DNA from: Chloroflexota bacterium
Lineage (GTDB): Bacteria; Chloroflexota; Dehalococcoidia; Lucifugimonadales; CATQGZ01
Assembly (NCBI GenBank): GCA_027624995.1
Contig: JAQBTI010000093.1
Span: forward strand, 1 to 8,355
Reading direction: 5' to 3'
Length of the DNA stretch: 8,355 nucleotides
The notes under the pieces were generated by a model that saw only the letters and a list, made by a program, of their open reading frames with translations, searched no databases and had not been told where the DNA came from. Position 1 is the stretch's first letter; the number at the start of each line of letters is the position of its first letter. The position numbers and the translations under genes were made by a program. Below are positions 6,652 through 8,355 of the stretch, piece by piece.

Positions 6652-7630
6652 CTTTCCTAAGACCCGCCTGCGCAGGCTCAGACGGCTGCCAGCGCTACGT
6701 CGCATGGCGCGAGAGACCAGCCTATCTGTCAGCGACTTCATCTACCCGATGTTTGTGACCCACGGGCGCGATGTGAGAACGCCAGTGGAGCCCATGCCGG
6801 GAATCTACCAGCTTTCGCTGGACCACCTGATCGAGGAAGTCGGTGAGGTGGCCGCGCTTGGCATACCCGCCGTCCTCTTGTTCGGGATCCCCGCCACGAA
6901 GGACCCCGAAGGCGCCGAGGCCTACGAGGCGGGCGGAATCGTCCAGGAGGCCATTCGGGTAATCAAACAGACCGCCCCGGAGCTCATGGTCGTTACAGAT
7001 GTGTGCCTGTGCGAGTACACCGATCACGGGCACTGCGGTGTGCTGTCGGATGGGCACGTAGATAACGACGCGACCTTGGAGCTTCTGGCCCGGATGGCGC
7101 AGTGCCAGGTGGACGCGGGTGCCGATATGGTCGCCCCATCGGCCATGATGGACGGTCAGGTCGGGGCGATACGGGAGGCCCTGGATGACAAGGGCTTCGT
7201 CGATACGCCCATCATGTCCTATTCCGCCAAATACGCCTCAGGCTTCTACGGCCCGTTCCGTGTGGCGGCGGGTTCCGAGCCCCGGTTCGGGGACCGCTCC
7301 GGCTACCAGATGGACCCCGCCAACTCCGACGAGGCCATGCGCGAGATCGCCGCGGACATAGACGAGGGCGCCGACATCGTGATGGTGAAGCCCGCCCTGG
7401 CCTACCTGGACGTAATCTCCACCGCCAAGAAAGCGTTCGGCCATCCCATGGCCGCCTACAACGTAAGCGGCGAGTACGCCATGGTAAAAGCCGCCGCCGA
7501 GAACGAGTGGATCGACGGTAGGCGCGTCACAACCGAGATCCTTACCTCTATCAAAAGGGCAGGCGCCGACGTGATCATCAGCTACCACGCCAAAGAGATC
7601 GCGCGGTGGCTCGTGGACGGCCCTCAGTAG
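6644..7630 (+). CDS. hemB: Porphobilinogen synthase (delta-aminolevulinate dehydratase)
   Basis: HemB condenses two 5-aminolevulinates into porphobilinogen, the first step common to all tetrapyrroles; it is a cytoplasmic homo-oligomer. The 328 residues match the usual length. Seen: the N-terminal arm RLRRLRRLPALRRMARET (8-25), DFIYPMFV, a cysteine-type zinc site VCLCEYTDHGHCG (Cys121, Cys123, Cys131), VAPSAMMDGQVGAIR (163-177), SYSAKYASGFYGPFR (192-206) with active-site Lys196, and DIVMVKPALAYLDVI (244-258) with the Schiff-base Lys249. The cysteine triad suggests a zinc-dependent enzyme rather than a magnesium-only one. The ATG lies inside the end of cobA-hemD (overlap ATGAGTAG), with GGAGGAG 13 bases upstream, longer than ideal, so translation is probably coupled. 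It is the last gene of the operon; hemL and hemA do not follow. Confidence 0.98.
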   Translation: MSSFPKTRLRRLRRLPALRRMARETSLSVSDFIYPMFVTHGRDVRTPVEPMPGIYQLSLDHLIEEVGEVAALGIPAVLLFGIPATKDPEGAEAYEAGGIVQEAIRVIKQTAPELMVVTDVCLCEYTDHGHCGVLSDGHVDNDATLELLARMAQCQVDAGADMVAPSAMMDGQVGAIREALDDKGFVDTPIMSYSAKYASGFYGPFRVAAGSEPRFGDRSGYQMDPANSDEAMREIAADIDEGADIVMVKPALAYLDVISTAKKAFGHPMAAYNVSGEYAMVKAAAENEWIDGRRVTTEILTSIKRAGADVIISYHAKEIARWLVDGPQ

Positions 7631-7631
7631 G

Positions 7632-7650
7632 GGGGTTCCCAACAAACCCC
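7632..7650 (+). terminator. Weak hairpin just after hemB
   Basis: GGGGTT (7632-7637) can pair with AACCCC (7645-7650) across a 7-base loop, directly after the hemB stop. It is followed by a pyrimidine run (TCTCCCTCT), not a clean T tract. Its 3' arm shares four bases with the larger palindrome at 7647-7669, so the two folds exclude each other. It may help end the operon's transcript; the support is weak. Confidence 0.25.
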
Positions 7651-7669
7651 TCTCCCTCTGGGAGAGGGG
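7647..7669 (-). terminator. Palindromic repeat acting as a likely terminator for the minus-strand protease gene
   Basis: CCCCTCTCCC and GGGAGAGGGG form a perfect 10-bp stem around a 3-base TCT loop. Read on the minus strand the stem is followed by TTTGTT, so it resembles a rho-independent terminator for the protease gene ending at 7748. Read on the plus strand it is followed by G-rich sequence, so it is a poor terminator for hemB. Palindromes of this C/G-run type are common dispersed intergenic repeats, and a degenerate copy lies at 8275-8296. It may be a REP-like element that has been co-opted. Confidence 0.5.
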
Positions 7670-7685
7670 AGGGTGAGGGTGAGGG
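7666..7685 (+). other. G-tract array with G-quadruplex potential
   Basis: Directly after the palindrome, runs GGGG, GGG, GGG and GGG are separated by A, TGA and TGA. This meets the usual G-quadruplex rule of four runs of at least three G with short loops; a further GGG run lies just upstream within the palindrome's 3' arm. It includes the direct repeat GAGGGTGAGGGTGAGGG. It lies in the convergent intergenic region between hemB and the protease gene. Quadruplex formation is inferred from the pattern. Confidence 0.4.
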
Positions 7686-7747
7686 CGTTTTCGGCTTGCC
7701 GACGGACCAGAGTTCGGAAGGGGCACTCAGCTTCGAATGGGCATCGC

Positions 7748-8272
7748 TTATCGCTGACTCTTAAACCCGGCCCTGACTTCTGAGATAGCCTGCTGGATCC
7801 GCCCCCACCGGCCCGGAGGCCAGAACCGAAACCAGGCCCTCCCAATGATCCGTCCCGACGTGATCGGGCCGAACTCGCGGCTATCCGTGCTATGGCCCCG
7901 GTTATCGCCCATCACGAAGAACTCACCATTCCCCAGCCGCCAAGCACCCTCGGCCAGCCCCGGCGACGCGGGAAGCCCTCCGAGATACGGCTCCGGCAGC
8001 TCTCGGTCGTCGACAAGAACCACGCCTTCCGAAAGCCGCACCTGCTCGCCAGGAAGCCCCACTACTCGCTTGACGTACCGGCCCCCTGAATCCCCAGTCC
8101 CGAGCACGATCACCAGGTCACCCCGAGACACTCGCGATTGCGGACGCAGGACGAGCAAGAGGTCTCCGTCCGCCATCGACGGCAGCATGCTCTTGCCCGA
8201 GACCGTATAGATTCGCATCGAAAACGCTCTTCCAGCTAGCGCAACGAGCTTCATAGATTCCGCCAGTCGCAA
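7748..8272 (-). CDS. lepB: S26-family signal-peptidase-like serine protease with no clear membrane anchor
   Basis: Signal peptidase I cleaves signal peptides with a Ser-Lys dyad. Seen in 174 residues: VSGKSMLPSMADGDLLLV (24-41) with candidate nucleophile Ser28, RYVKRVVGLPGE (65-76) with general-base Lys68, and MGDNRGHSTDSREFGPI (121-137), followed by GRIIGRAWFRFWPPGRWGRI. Only 27 residues precede the nucleophile, and the mild hydrophobic stretch there (about 8-18) is too short and interrupted for a usual transmembrane anchor. The frame closes at a TAG just upstream, so no longer anchor is available in this frame. The start is uncertain: TTG at 8272 has GGAG seven bases upstream; ATG at 8254 is the alternative. 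It could be signal peptidase I or a soluble S26 maturation protease, such as those for nickel superoxide dismutase; the intact KRVVGLPGE box favours the former. It converges on hemB. Confidence 0.85.
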   Translation of the reverse strand: MRLAESMKLVALAGRAFSMRIYTVSGKSMLPSMADGDLLLVLRPQSRVSRGDLVIVLGTGDSGGRYVKRVVGLPGEQVRLSEGVVLVDDRELPEPYLGGLPASPGLAEGAWRLGNGEFFVMGDNRGHSTDSREFGPITSGRIIGRAWFRFWPPGRWGRIQQAISEVRAGFKSQR

Positions 8273-8274
8273 AT

Positions 8275-8296
8275 CCCGTCTCCCTCTGGGAAAGGC
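8275..8296. repeat. Degenerate second copy of the palindromic repeat core
   Basis: This 22-base stretch matches 7647-7668 with three mismatches. It keeps the central TCCC, TCT, GGGA core but has lost pairing in the outer stem. It lies immediately upstream of the protease TTG start, and its minus-strand GGGAG doubles as the putative ribosome binding site. The two copies bracket the protease gene. Confidence 0.5.
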
Positions 8297-8339
8297 CTAG
8301 GCCAGCCCTGTCCGACATACTACATTGATCTTGTTCGGA

Positions 8340-8355
8340 CTCCGACTCTTCGGAG
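8340..8355. other. Hairpin at the right window edge
   Basis: CTCCGA, a CTCT loop and TCGGAG form a perfect 6-bp stem ending exactly at the edge of the window. It may be a terminator of a neighbouring gene, but the sequence after it is not visible and no T run can be assessed. I see no coding gene in 8273-8355 and no convincing promoter for the protease gene there. Confidence 0.25.

Noticed and set aside
5905..6741. Long minus-strand open frame of 278 codons opposite cobA-hemD and hemB
   Set aside because: It is antisense to well-supported domains, shows no recognisable motif, and such frames are expected opposite GC-rich genes. The same applies to 5511-6317, 3519-4172 and 4264-4659 on the minus strand.
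7681..7700. CGGC-TT-GCCG after the G-tract array as a terminator
   Set aside because: The stem is only four base pairs with a two-base loop, and the T run lies on the wrong side of it on the plus strand.

Overview
The window looks like an ordinary bacterial chromosome segment of roughly 60% G+C (judged by eye), with high-GC wobble positions but regular use of ATA for isoleucine and frequent GTG/TTG starts. The gene content, an AhbA-AhbB (siroheme decarboxylase) fusion heading a tetrapyrrole operon next to gatB and pcm, together with a C/G-rich palindromic repeat, would fit an uncultured-type Chloroflexota (Dehalococcoidia/SAR202-like) genome. That placement is an inference from general resemblance and is weakly held. 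I see no tRNA, rRNA, CRISPR array, transposase or phage gene.

Layout. (1) Positions 1-2202, minus strand: pcm (protein-L-isoaspartate methyltransferase) followed by gatB (amidotransferase subunit B, cut by the left edge a few residues before its end). (2) Positions 2203-2482: a divergent control region with one candidate promoter facing each way and a short dyad between them. (3) Positions 2483-7630, plus strand: a five-gene operon, ahbAB fusion, Met8/SirC-type precorrin-2 dehydrogenase, hemC, cobA-hemD fusion and hemB. (4) Positions 7631-7747: a convergent intergenic region holding a 10-bp-stem palindromic repeat and a G-tract array. (5) Positions 7748-8272, minus strand: an S26 signal-peptidase-like protease with no evident membrane anchor. 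(6) Positions 8273-8355: a second, degenerate copy of the palindromic core, and a hairpin at the right edge.

How the genes work together. The operon encodes most or all of the route from 5-aminolevulinate to 12,18-didecarboxysiroheme: HemB makes porphobilinogen, HemC makes hydroxymethylbilane, the HemD domain closes uroporphyrinogen III, the CobA domain methylates it to precorrin-2, the Met8-like enzyme oxidises it to sirohydrochlorin (possibly also inserting iron), and AhbAB decarboxylates siroheme. The genes lie almost exactly in reverse pathway order. The genes for making aminolevulinate (hemA, hemL) and for finishing heme b (ahbC, ahbD) or heme d1 (nirJ, nirF, nirN, nirE) are not in the window, nor are hemE, hemN or hemH. 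The operon therefore points to the siroheme-dependent (Ahb) heme route or to heme d1; the sequence here cannot say which. The pathway and families are known. The points most worth checking are the fused decarboxylase and the pathway-ordered operon, the anchorless signal-peptidase-like protein, and the repeat copies either side of it.
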